Shown here piece after piece: positions 31,881 to 44,400 of a stretch of DNA of 64,000 nt. The DNA comes from Terebella lapidaria (lineage: Eukaryota > Annelida > Polychaeta > Terebellida > Terebellidae): contig OX424567.1 in NCBI GenBank assembly GCA_949152475.1, positions 23,957,402 through 24,021,401 on the forward strand, in the 5' to 3' direction. Made by a program: the position numbers and the translations under genes. Under the pieces are notes generated by a model. It ran no database searches. It was given only the letters and a program-made list of their open reading frames with translations, and had not been told where the DNA came from. The stretch's first letter is position 1; every line of letters begins with the position of its first letter.

Positions 31881-32423
31881 CAGTGAAGCCCAAGTTAAGG
31901 AAATATGTAATAAATCCTAATAATACTGTATGGTAAGCGAATATTTGCATTTAATAATGTTGATTTTCAAGATGGTGGAATAGATTCAGTTGAAAGTGCT
32001 CTGATTCTTTAATTTTCACCGTATAAACAAAAGATTTGCATTGGTTCAATTGACCTGTTGTCACGCACTCATTTCGAAGAGTGTAACTGTGACAGATTAC
32101 ACTCTAGATGTATGAAAATCACTGGAGGAGTTCGTGCTAACTTTATCTTCGACGCTCCTGTAATTAGTACAATTGAAACAGCATTATTTAAGTAAATAGA
32201 GGGAAAACATTGATGTCAAAATCACGCCCGTTACTTTTGGTATCTATATTTCAAAGTTAAATTCTACGTTCTGTATAATATCCATTATCTTTTCGATGTC
32301 ATATTCGGAAAATTATTCCATAAAACTGACATATTAAAACAATTTCAACACCAATACATTCATTTTATTTTGGGGTTAGCATGTCACACTTTTGGTCCCC
32401 TTTAGCGTATTATGACCCATATA

Positions 32424-32903
32424 AACATTCATGAGTCAAGATCACCCAAATCACGTTCAAAGTCATCATATTCTATGGCAAAATATCACTGTTACGTGCA
32501 CATATATGCGTACACAGTATGCACTAATGGTGTATGGATGAATGTCATACTGACCCTAACCTGAAACTACTGACACTTATTATTACACAAGAAACATCAC
32601 GCATATCTCAAATATAAGTTATAGATCCATTCATGACGTTCTGTTGAATCAAGTTACTTAATTTGCACACCTTTGTCACGTGTTTATATTGTAGAAACCC
32701 ATGATTCAAGATTTAATCCAACATTAATCTGATATATATATATTATCTGATATAATTGGAAAACAGTCATCGTTTATATCCGTGGTCGTTTTTACCTGGA
32801 TGACAAATAAGCAATGCACGTAATTTAAAGTAACGTTATATATATTGACGAACGTCATCATTCACGTTCTGTACTGAATTTCAGGGGAAAAAATATAATT
32901 TTT
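32424..32903. other. Noncoding spacer
   Basis: About 480 AT-rich bases with no recognised gene or repeat. Confidence 0.45.
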
Positions 32904-34045
32904 AGGTTACCGTACCTATGGTCCGATAACGTATTGGCATAGCGTTGCGTCCGTCGTCGTCCGTCTACATTTTCATCTTTAAAGTATTTAAAGGAAATAT
33001 TGCCATGATTGTAGACATAATTGCCAACTCTACATGTGGTAGAAATGAGACCCTGAGATCCTCCCCAAGTACTCTTGTGCATAACGAACTTGAAATATAT
33101 GGCTCTTCTTTACTTTGTCCTCCTGCCTATGTAAATTGACCTCTACAGACAAAAATGCTTTTATATACGGCTTACGGTTGTACTATGAGCATATAGGAAG
33201 TCATACAAAGCACATATTTTGGATACTTTGAACGTTGTAGGTTAAATCTTGAGGTCACCCCTGAACTGAAATGTCTAGATTGGCCTCTAAAAACAAAATT
33301 CTTGTGGATAGAGATTTTGTTGGTGTTATGATCATGTAGGAAGTCCTATATGGCACAATCAATGGTGACTTTGTACTTGACCTCGGATGATCTTGAGTGC
33401 TAAATCTTCCGTCTGACACGAAATGTGTAAATTATCCTCTGGGATTAAACACTTGCACATCGAGCTTAGGATTGTATTAAGAACCTCATGGAAGTCATAT
33501 ATGGCACATCTTTTTATGACCTTGAACTTGACCCGAAACCAACAGTAAGGGCTAAATTTCAAGGTTTAACCCTGACATGAAATGTGTATTTGCCTTTACG
33601 ATGAGAATGCTTGTAGATATATTCTTTGTTTGCGTTGTGAGCATATAGGAAGTCATATATGGCACACCTAATGGTGACCTTGAGCTTGACCTCAGATGCC
33701 CTCGAGTGCTAAATGTCTGACGTGAAATGTGTGAATTTGCCTCTGTGGCCTAAATGCTTGCTCATAGAATCATATATCTTTTAATGACCTTGAACTCAGA
33801 CGACCTTGAAGGCTAAATCTCGAAGTCATGTTTAAACTGAACTGTTTAAATTGGCCTCTGCAGACACTTGTAGATAGAGCCTATGTTTGCATTATGATTA
33901 TGAACATATGAGGAGTCATAATTAGCTCACCTAGTAGTGACATTAAAGTTCACAAAGATTACCCTGGTTGGTAAATCCCAAGGTCATATGTCCACCTGCA
34001 ATGCTTAAAACCAAAATTGTTCGGTTAGCATCTTGTTCTTGGCTA
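32904..34045 (+). mobile_element. HINE/Helentron-like element, copy C (older)
   Basis: Begins TTTTT|AGGTTACCGTACCTATGG...CCGATAACG, with a GTCCGTCGTCGTCC run, like copies A and B. It ends near ATTGTTCGGTTAGCATCTTG...TTGGCTA|TTTTT, a diverged match to the other end of the family. The interior is a minisatellite of about 160-bp units with GACCTTGA and AGGAAGTCATATATGGCACA blocks, unrelated in detail to the 133-bp units. Ends and units are more diverged than in A and B, so it is an older copy or a sister subfamily. Confidence 0.6.
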
Positions 34046-34288
34046 TTTTTTCAACTTTTATTGTTGTTGCTTGGACCAATTTAAATTACGAAGATATTTC
34101 AACTGGAATCATGTACAAAGTTCACAAAGATTACCCTGGTTGGTAAATCCCAAGGTCATATGTTCACCTGCAATGCTTAAAACCAAAATTGTTCGGTTAG
34201 CATCTTGTTCTTGGCTATTTTTTCAACTTTTATTGTTGTTGCTTGGACCAATTTAAATTACGAAGATATTTCAACTGGAATCATGTAC
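33945..34288 (+). repeat. 172-bp tandem duplication (two copies)
   Basis: 33945-34116 and 34117-34288 are nearly identical, with one mismatch seen by eye. Each unit spans the right end of HINE copy C and about 70 bases of flank, so the duplication is younger than that insertion. Confidence 0.88.
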
Positions 34289-34583
34289 ACTTTCGACCTT
34301 TCTGGAAAATGACATTTTCTGGAAAAATTATTGTGAGAATGTTGGCTCTACTCTCAGATGCTATGTGTTGATACCATTTCAATTTTGCAAAACAGTTACC
34401 AGTCAAGATCGACTTTCAATGAAGGTTCTTCGATTTCTTTCTCGGTGGATGCTCGGATTCGTTACAAGCAACTATTTCAAAGATTTTGTTAATGTATTTC
34501 AATGTAACCTATCGACACTATTACCTCACTTAATCAGTCACAATTAACTTCAAAATCAAGTCTCTGTGTCTTGTACATCTTCA

Positions 34584-36687
34584 TTTATTTGTGTACTGTA
34601 CATTACATCTCAAGGTAACAAATTTTCATAATGTGAATAAAAAATATTCTCTCCAAAAATGAATTACATCTGGGCATGCTTCAATGCAATTTTAATAATA
34701 TCTAGCAGGCTGAAGCAGCTTTGCATCTATACAATATATTAAATATGATATGTGATGTTTCGATGCATAGAAAGCAATTAATAATTACATAAAATGCAGG
34801 GACATTGAGTATTTTATATACAAATGTCTTCTTTTTGTAGGTAATATAAATGTGCATAATACATATAGAACAGCACACAAAATACGTTATGTTGAACACC
34901 TATGGTCACATATAAACTCAGAAAGTCACCAGGCTCAGTACATATATATAATAAACTAACACAGTTACATCAACTATAGAGTAAGTTATGAGTAACACCA
35001 GCTGATTTCTGCCTATTTGTGATAAGCACTAAATGTACTAGTAACTATATAAGCACCGTTTGGCCATGAATAAAAAAGAAAAGAAAACGTGTAAAATTTG
35101 TGTGACAAAATATGTGAACATTGTTGGTAAATCGTGAAACAATTTGTAAAACACAAAACTGACTTGAGAACACGTCATCATTGTGCAACAACAATTTATG
35201 AATTCTTGAACGCAAGTTTTGAAAGCTGAATTTGAATACCAATTCACTGATCTCAAACATCATGAGCAAATAAATCCTGTCAAATGCAGAAAATGTGAAA
35301 ATAAGAGTTATTTGAATGATCTTCAAAGGTCATTCGAATATACTAAATCAAATAAATTTCTTCAAACAATCTAACAAAATTTGCATTTTTTTCTTGCAAA
35401 TTGATAACCCAAGATATTGACTCATTATCAGAATGATATGTTTACTGGGAATAAATGAGACAGGCGAATAATAAACTGGTATGCGCCATAAATCATTGAT
35501 GTGCCACAGGAAAACTGAGGTGCCTTAATATGTAAGTATATGGCACATAGGACAACATAATCTGGCATTATTTGTATATCTCTTTAAGGTGTTTTCCTTC
35601 ACTCATAACTTGATTATAAAATATGACGAAAAGTTTCTTTGGTACTAAAATTGTTACGATGTGATATACAATATACCTGAGGAAATTATTATTTTAGATT
35701 GAGTATTCACACATGTGTATTAATAAATGTGAGATTAGTCAAAATATGCAGTCTAAGAGTAAGTTTTCGTACATACCATTATTCAAATCCGAATAATTTG
35801 TATATTTGCATATAAAATATACGTTTATGTGTACACAGATTCTAAACAAAATATTTGAGTATTTTTGGCATGAGGTTCAAGTTTTTAAAAAAAAAAAACA
35901 AGCTCCAAAAAAGCTTGATGGATCAAGCAAAGGTTGCAACTACAGTTGTCTATATACACAAATATTGAAATAGTATGGCACAGTTTTTACATCTCTAGTT
36001 TACATCAATCTCTTGTTTATACATAAATACAATGTACAACCATTTTATGGTACAATGCTCCAAAACGGATACAAATTTTTTTATACACTCATACCAAAGC
36101 ATAGATCTGCAGACCACATGAAATTGTTTTTGTTTTCAAAACTGCTTCTTGTCAAGTGTCAAAGTGCAAATTTTTCAGACATAATTCAACATTTTTAGGA
36201 TTTCATTCATTAATTAACAGAGGGGAAAATATACGAAGAAAACACAGGCTGCACCAGTGCTAATACATGCAAGTCAGTTACAGTAAATATGTCGGCCAAT
36301 TTTTTTAGTGTACTGCAAAATAATACTTCTTGTTCAACACTACAAAATATAAACGTTCCATATTTTGTAAAAAATTAATCCAGGCTCAGCCTTTGGCTAA
36401 AGACCTACCTAGTTGCAAACAACATAGCGTACATTCAGCGAAAAACATATCGATGGCCCTGCCATCTGGATTTCTCTTTGGTCCGTCCTAAGTCTTTGTA
36501 TGTATCAAATCAAAATACATGCTTATATTGATAGAAATGTTACACATTTTTAAATAAAGTACACAAGAAAAACATTTTCAGTCAAATTCCGTCAATCTTG
36601 ACAGCCAGTGAGACAAATACTCATTATCCCCTCATCTGAACAAAGAAAAAACCCTCATTATCCTAGTCATTAAAGCAACGGTAAACT
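34584..36687 (-). other. Probable 3'UTR of Gli, with candidate poly(A) signal
   Basis: About 2.1 kb of AT-rich DNA downstream of the Gli stop. On the minus strand AATAAA occurs at 34584-34589. No other gene is seen before it. The true 3' end could be nearer. Confidence 0.35.
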
Positions 36688-38430
36688 TCACCTCATCGTG
36701 AAAAAGCGATTCTCCTCCGCCAACTGCGACATTGTGGAGTTCATGTCATTGACTACCATGTTTGACGTGTCAATGAAATTCCCTGACTGTGAGGCCATTT
36801 TGGCATCCATGTAAGGCGTGTGTAACCGTGACGATGCCCGGGACGAATTGCGAGGACCCTGGAACGACATCGGGCTTGTCATGCCGTTAGGGAAGTTCTC
36901 AATAGATATTGAACTCAAGTTGTCTATGAGATTGTCCGCTATCGATGGGTTCATGAAATCCTCCAACATTGGAGGTTTTCGGTCCGACTGAGACTCTTTC
37001 GCAACTGGGTCCGTCGTACTTGACACTTGGTTACAGTTTGGCGACATTTGGACATTGTTGAGGCTGTTCATTTGCGAGTTGCCGCTGTTACTCTGATCAA
37101 AGTTTTGTTGTTGGTTGGCATGGAGACAGCTTGGGCGCGTCATGACTTGGTTGAGACTGTCCACGGACATGTTAGTGTGGTTTGGGTAAGCCTGGTTCAT
37201 ATTCACAGACTGTTGAGACATCGCAGTCGGCTGTTGTTGGGGCATAGTGTTCATGTTCATATTATTACTGTAACCATGGTTACCATTCTGTGGGTAACGC
37301 GAGGCCGCACATTGATTACCTTGGCCATACTGCATTTGGTTCATCATTTGTGCACCCATTTGTTGTTGTTGTTGTTGCTGCTGCTGTTGTTGTATTTGTT
37401 GCTGTGCCTGCACATTTTTATTTGCCTGGTTGTTATGGTAACCATCAGGCTGCACTGGACGGAACTGATTTCTCGAGTTTCTGCCTCGATACGGGATCTG
37501 TGATTGGCTGATCTGTGGCACCTGAACTTGTGGGCTGTCTCTCTCCCGCTTGCCCTGGCCCTGACCGTACCCGGCGGAGGGGCCCTGACTGCCCTGGAAG
37601 CCTTGGAAACCCTGAGGCATCATCTGTCCCTGGGGCCCGTAGCCCTGCCCATGGAAGGCCTGCCTAGCCATCATGTGCGACATGTTGCCGCCATGCTGTG
37701 GATGCTGCATTCCATTGTTCATGCCCATGTTCCCTTGCCACATATTGGGGTGATAGCCTCCGCTATTCCCCATGAATCGCCCATCCATTCCATTCATATA
37801 CTGGGCTTGTGGAGCAGCCATGCCACTCTCCGGACTCATGTAAGGGCCCTGCCCATATGCCTGCTGCATGTTGGGTCCATAGCCTCCCATCTGGTTGAAC
37901 ATCGGGCCCTGCATGGGACCCATCGGGCCCATGGCCATGTAATCCATTCCACCACTCATCTGTGTGGGTCCACCCTGCATACCCATCATTGGCGGTCCTG
38001 CGCCCATATCCCCCATCATTGACTGATTCTGTTGTTGCTGCTGCTGGCAACTTGTCATGGGATTGTCTGACTTCATTTGCATGGTACTACCCCGCTGCCA
38101 GTTATCGCCATGGTTACTATGTTGCCCGGGCGACTGCTGCGTGCATCGTAGGGAATTCCCATTGAAATTTCCACTGGGGTTGGTTGCCGCTGTGGCAACT
38201 TGCGGCGAGACCTGCGATGCTGCATGAACTTGGCCAGCGACTTGCAGATTGTTACCAGATGCAGGCGAGGGGACGTTTAACGTGTTGCCAGGCGATGCGA
38301 GATTGGACGGTGGTTTAGGGCTGCGGTCGACCACGGTGCTATCCGCCTGCGCAGCCTCATGCTGCAGTTTCTCGTTGAGGAATTCCTCCATCTCATCAGG
38401 GATGATCATATCATCTGCGTCCTCCAGAAC
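36688..38430 (-). CDS. gli: Gli exon 18: C-terminal domain
   Basis: Acceptor TTACTCACAG|GTT. It opens with [19 protein letters not shown], the counterpart of the vertebrate MVIPDEMVEFLN block. About 400 residues of Met/Gln/Asn/Gly-rich sequence follow, with a Gln run near 37360-37400 ([11 protein letters not shown]). The tail [20 protein letters not shown] matches the activation end of GLI2/3 (TNMAIGDMSSLLTSLAEES). Stop codon at 36688-36690. Confidence 0.93.
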   Translation of the reverse strand, partial: VLEDADDMIIPDEMEEFLNEKLQHEAAQADSTVVDRSPKPPSNLASPGNTLNVPSPASGNNLQVAGQVHAASQVSPQVATAATNPSGNFNGNSLRCTQQSPGQHSNHGDNWQRGSTMQMKSDNPMTSCQQQQQQNQSMMGDMGAGPPMMGMQGGPTQMSGGMDYMAMGPMGPMQGPMFNQMGGYGPNMQQAYGQGPYMSPESGMAAPQAQYMNGMDGRFMGNSGGYHPNMWQGNMGMNNGMQHPQHGGNMSHMMARQAFHGQGYGPQGQMMPQGFQGFQGSQGPSAGYGQGQGKRERDSPQVQVPQISQSQIPYRGRNSRNQFRPVQPDGYHNNQANKNVQAQQQIQQQQQQQQQQQMGAQMMNQMQYGQGNQCAASRYPQNGNHGYSNNMNMNTMPQQQPTAMSQQSVNMNQAYPNHTNMSVDSLNQVMTRPSCLHANQQQNFDQSNSGNSQMNSLNNVQMSPNCNQVSSTTDPVAKESQSDRKPPMLEDFMNPSIADNLIDNLSSISIENFPNGMTSPMSFQGPRNSSRASSRLHTPYMDAKMASQSGNFIDTSNMVVNDMNSTMSQLAEENRFFTMR

Positions 38431-41400
38431 CTGTGAGTAAGTTGCATTGCATATTACATGTCCTGGTCCATAGACACATTAGATCAGAAACGGAAGTCAA
38501 GCCATAGGAGCTATCAAATTAAATCTGTGTGCCCCATTGAAATTGAATTCATCACTACAGAAAGCAAGATATCAGAAAAACATAATTTTCAATACAAGAT
38601 TTAGGTGTCTGCACACAAATTAAGTACATAGACACAGAACCTCATTTGGTATTACATGGAGACAAGAATAATATTTCAATACCTTGGAGTCCATGAGGTC
38701 ATCATCCAGACCTCGGCTGAGGAGTTGATGTGAACCGAGGTCCTCGGAACCCTGGAAGCTTTGTTCTGTCGCAATACTGCTACGTGAGGACATGAAGTTC
38801 TGGGCACTGTCCGAGCGTTTAACTAGGCTTCTCAGTGGAACTCCGGGACTTGGCTTCATTGCATTCAAACTATTCGCTCGCTGGAACTCCTTCAGCGCCT
38901 TTATATCACCCTCGGTTAGACCGACAGGGTCCGAAGCTCGACGCATTTCCCGATTCGGGATCTCATGTGGAAGGGGCGTGTGACTCGGCGAGCTGTTGAC
39001 TGAGCGAATACCACCACCGTCCTTCGCCTGGTTGCGGTAACTGATTCTACTTGGAGGGCTACAGAGACCGCCCCTTGACGGCGAGTGATCCTCGAGGCTA
39101 TGCGTGCTGCCAAGTTTGGCTCGCTCGAACTGCGCCGTCATGTTTCCAATGCTACCCGTGCTGCCACACTCGCTGTCCCGCCGATTTGGCAAGTTGCCAG
39201 TGATGTCGTACTCGTACGGAGAGTTGGCGATGCTGAGTCGTGAGGAATACGTGGAAGACTCACTTGAGTTTCGACTGTGCTGGAATGAGTGTGGACTGAT
39301 ATCCGAGCGCAGACTGCTCATGTATGAGCTTATGGTGCTTGTGTTGCTATCTCGACGATTGTTGCTATGGAAACCAGTCACTTCTTTTGCTGTTACACCT
39401 GGTTGAATCAAACACAACATTCAAAACTCAAATGTATGATATTCGCACATCATATTCAAGCAGATTTTCTAGGTAAATTTAGAGCATGAAATCAACAATC
39501 ACTTACCGAATCAAACTTATCAATTAACATTTCGTTTTTTCATGTTGATGATTTTGTTTCGGGGATGTTTAAATGATAACTTACTGATGAGGTCGCTGAT
39601 CTTGCGCTGTGTAGCTTTCTGTGCCAGTTCAGTAATACTCTGACCACTACCAGTCTGCCCAACACGCCGCGAGTTACCTACACATGACACAAGAAATCAG
39701 ATTTCAGAAGAGAAAATCCCATCATTAATATCAATACCTTGATATCTCCACATAAATAACTTTTACTTAGTCTTTCACAACAAAATACATGCACATGGAG
39801 AATGGTCATCATTGAAGTTCAAAAATACCCTCTCTTATGGGTTTCTGATCCCAGTAATTCACCAATGTGTACCAGTACATGTCATACGGTGTTTTTGTGG
39901 AGCAGAGAGTAAACATGTTAAGCAGACAGGAGTTTGTATCACACTGACCCAGAGGCGGTAGGGTTGGCAGACAGGTTCCTCCGGCGTTTTTCGCTTGTAA
40001 ACGCTTCAGACGCCCGGGCTGTGTGCGGTTGTTTGCTCGCACTGAACATGCGGGGCCGACAGTTGTTGCAGGGAGCTGGTGGTAAAAGATATTTGAAATG
40101 TAGCGGCATATCTTCACCTTCAATAACATTCGCATCTATATATAAAGATGTGATCGCCAGTACAGCAAACTTTTTGTTTTTGTTAAGTATCGGATATCGG
40201 TACCAAATTTACTTTTCAAATTTGTTCTCCTCAATTTCTATGGCTTCCAGTAAGGCCTAATATGGTTAATGAACACACTTGCAAGAAATTTTCAATAAAT
40301 TGTTATCACAAAACAAAACCATGACGAGTCATCCGTCAGCATAAACTGAAATCGCAGTCCGGCAACTTGTCCAAAACTCACGATGATTTCATCGACATCT
40401 GTGTCGTCGAGACTCTCAGCGACGACGTCCCTGGGACTGCTGGTGATCTGTGCCGAGACGTCGTGTAGACGCCCATCGAGGTCTGTGGAAGCCTCGCGCC
40501 CGCCGCCCTGTGACCGCGACTCACTCGGGCTGCCCTGGGACTGGCAGGGCTGGGGGTGGCCAGAGCCCGGAGACATCACCTTGCCCTGGAACAGAATCAA
40601 ACACTGTGAAAGAACGAATGTGTCATATCAGTTGACTTTTGGAGAAGGATGGTTTTCTGAAACTGTTGAGTATTGTCAAGATTTTGTTATTAGTTGTAAG
40701 TATAGGAGTCTTAATTATCACATGAGATGTGACACAATATTTATCACTCCTATGCATGCTGCAATGATCACCGTGTTTTAGTGTTCTACATACCTGGCTA
40801 GATCCAGAGTGACCGGGAGAAGACGTGGAACAAATGGCCGACTTCGAAACTCCACCTTTGGATGATCCGTCCATTGACTTCTGAATGAAAGTTAGGTATA
40901 AAATGAACATAATAATATATGATATGACAATTTCAATAATTTTAAGTTGTACTACCTAAGAACCTAGATATTTTTAGCTGCTTTGTATCCTCATAAAGAG
41001 CTGTTCAAATATGCAGGAAATCAGGTCAGAAATGTACGCACTCGATCGTCATCGTCCTGGTTCCCGTCGTCAGCACCAGGGGGCAGTTCACCTTTGTGTT
41101 TTTTGTTTGCGTAGAAGTCAGGCCCATGGACTGTTTTGACGTGTTTTCGGAGGGAACTTGGGTCGGTATAACGCTTCGTACAACCAGGTGCCTTGCATAT
41201 GTATGGTTTCTATAAACCAGAAAACATATTATTACTTACTGTTCTATATAATATACCACTAACTTTTTTTTATTTTCCAGTTTTGATGACAAACTATGTT
41301 ATCCAAACCAAACTGTCAAAAAATTTATCTGTTTGGTGCAATTTCTTCCCACAAAGATTGTATGGGGTTATACTTAACATCAGTATTTCTAATATATTTT

Positions 41401-44400
41401 TCATAAATGCATCGTAATTATGCCTGGCATTTAGCTGTTTAGCCACTCACAGCATTTGAGTGTGTCCTATTCTGATGTTTAGCACGATCGGACGCATTGC
41501 TGAATGCCTTGGTACACCCCGGGAACTCGCACATGTATGGTTTCTCCCCTGTGTGCGACCGTAGATGTGTTTTCAGGTTCTCCAGACGCGAGTATGCCTT
41601 CGCACAACCTTCAAACTGAAATATCAGAGAGTCGAAATATAAAAGGATGCTGGATTTGTTACCGTATCGGCGCGGGTATAAGGCGCAGCCGCGTATTAGA
41701 CGCACCCAAATCTGGGGGCCAAAGCCAAGAATCAAACCTAATTCAAGTATAAGGCGCACTAAGAGTGACACTGTTCACATTCAGAAAAAAAACGATCGTA
41801 AATTGCAATCAGTCGGCGCCAATGGAATCTGCCATTTTGTTTTACTTTGTCATGTGACCGATAGGCCTGGCAGTCATTACCAATACCACTTTTATGTACG
41901 GGAGAACAATAAAGTTTGATGAAAAAAAAAACGGTTTTTGCATTGTACTTCAAATCTTTTATTCAATTAATCACCAAACATTCATATTCATCATTTACTC
42001 CATCTGGCAATCACATCTGATGAAACATTCAATCATACATGTACGGGGACATTCTGGCACACAATCACAAGCACTGTACTAAGTCAAGTGTCATCATTGG
42101 CTCAAAAACCATCGAATTCTTCGTCGTCACTGTCGTCTTGGAACAGCTATTGTGCCTGTGCAGACGTCATGACGTCGTCGAATGCGTCGTCAACTTCATC
42201 CTCGTCACTGGGAATGTCACTGTCACCATCACCGTCATCCCGCCAGAGCACGTGACACCAAACTCGGTACCAGCTTTATGGTTGTTGCCACAATCTAAGG
42301 CATATTACACAACCTTCAGTTTGAAGGCGGCATCATAGGCACTACGTTTACGTTTGGAAGACATTTTTTTTTTCTTTTGGCTTTGGATAAATCAGATAGG
42401 CAGAGCTATGCAGATATGATTTCTGAAAAGTGTGATCTCCTATTTATACCAGGAGAGAGAACAATGAGATAATCACTAGTGGATTAATTAATTGACAAGA
42501 GATTAAATACATGGTGGCTTCGTTGGCGGTTCACTGATTATCAGTTTGGAAAGAAGTCCTACTGTATATAATTATCACAATGGGAAGCCTTCAGGTGGTC
42601 AACATTCACGCACCATGCACAACAAACAAAAGGAAGTCAACAATTAGTTTTATTCATCAGCATTTTATTGTTGCGCCTCGTTAGGCACGGCTCGTCACTC
42701 GATTGCCCGGGCCATTAACACCCCGCGCTGTGCAGGGACTGATTGACTGCCGCTTGTACGGTGCTGCCATCTGATGCGGAAAGCAGAAAGTGCTCTTCAA
42801 GTTCAGGGAAATATCTCAATCTGCCGAAATACAAAATTGAAAGATTAAAAGAATACTTCACATCAATTCTAGTCATGGTATTGAGAATAAACATTAAAAA
42901 AAACAGTTAAAACAAACCATAAGCATTGACAGCATACACGAGTGGTGTAGATGGAAAAACGAACATGAAGTGATGAAAATCCCCTAATGTCGCCCATGCC
43001 CATGGACATGGCGGTCTAGCACTGCTCAGATACTCGCGAAACGACTGGAATCGAACCCCCTGGGGGTGTATTGCGCGTATAAGGCGCACTGGTGGTAAGT
43101 GTCTTATTTTGAGGGCAAAAAACTGCGCCTTATACCCGCGCCGATACGGTACAACACGAATGATTTAAATGACTCCCCTCATATTCACAAGGGTATTTAT
43201 ATGAATATTCACAAATTTGTATATTTACACAGATTACACTCAAGTTCATTAGTTTCGGTTTACTACAGATATAAGGATTTTACGATAAATCAATCCATGA
43301 CATACCGTGCATTTGTGAGGTTTTTCGCCTGTGTGTCTTCGCATGTGTACGACCAACATGTACTGTGCTTTGAAAGGTTTCTCCTCGCGAGAACATTCGT
43401 TCCACCGACAGACGAACTGCTTCTTGTTGGCCGCTATGTGTTCTTGATTTATGTGCTGTTGAATGATATAACAAATTTATTTTGCAACATGTCCAATAAT
43501 TTGTTGAAATTTAATTTTATTCCATTTTTTTTTCACAATTGAAACACTAACATCACTCTCATCTTATAACTTAATTAAAATAATTTCATAACTAAAAATT
43601 TTTCATATCTACGCACCCTAACTAATTCCTCTTGCGTGTCGAATTCTAGACCACAGTTGGTCCAATGGCAGTTGGTTTCCACGAAATCGGTTTCGCCTTC
43701 GTGAGGCATCCGACTCGGGTCGAAAAAACATTTGCTATCTGGACTGAGCTTCATATCGTCATGGGAAACCACTGCAAAATGCACGGGAAAAGATATACAT
43801 AATATATAATTTACATTTTATTACAAGTACCCAATACTTTGCAAAGTAAATACTCCGAGTTCACTTTACTTTTGACCCAATTTCAAATCGAAATACCACT
43901 CGACAGACCTGATATCGGGCTATCGTCTTCCTTTTTGACGCGAGATTTTTTATGCTCCCCGTGGTTGACCGTACTCGATACCACACTGCTTCCCGCTTCT
44001 TTTGAGGTTGTTGATGGCAACTGTGAGTTTAGATGTCAACAACGGCTATTAGGTATGATCCCTTCAATTCTCGATGTGATTAAGACATTTTGTACCTCAA
44101 AATCAGCAAGCTGACCTAACTTCAGACCCGCTTTGAAAAATGTAAATACTCTTTTAACACCTTCCAGATTTGATATGTACACATACATCAATATATCTTT
44201 CACTAAAATTTTATTCCCAAATAAAATCGCTAATTGTAAACGACCCACATCCCCTGAGTTTTGAGATTCAACATACCTGTGAGTCGGGTTTGTGATGGTG
44301 GTGGGGATGATGACTTGCAGCGGTTGCCGATGACGATGGCCCATGAGGGGGTGGGGCCATGGGTGGCATGGGGGGTCCTCCTGCCCCGTGGGCCCGCCCG

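Larger units (their letters stand above)
27700..32419. mobile_element. Candidate 4.7-kb terminal-inverted-repeat element
   Basis: TGGGTCAAAATACGCTAA at 27700-27717 is matched in inverse at 32402-32419 with one mismatch. Both ends abut TATA, which could be the target duplication or part of the terminus. Between them the motif ATCACGMCCG or its complement recurs about 15 times, concentrated toward both ends (28.1-29.1 and 31.8-32.2 kb). This is the layout expected for sub-terminal transposase sites. No transposase was recognised. The middle holds a hAT MITE and a LINE remnant. Confidence 0.45.

Noticed and set aside
37027-38022. Plus-strand frames opposite Gli exon 18
   Set aside because: His/Val/Leu-rich mirror of the Met/Gln/Asn-rich sense frame. 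Sense homology to GLI is clear.
43040-43075. tRNA or tRNA-derived SINE (GGGTTCGATTCC on the minus strand)
   Set aside because: Only a B-box-like string was found. No A box, acceptor stem or anticodon arm fits, and it lies inside the pogo-like element.
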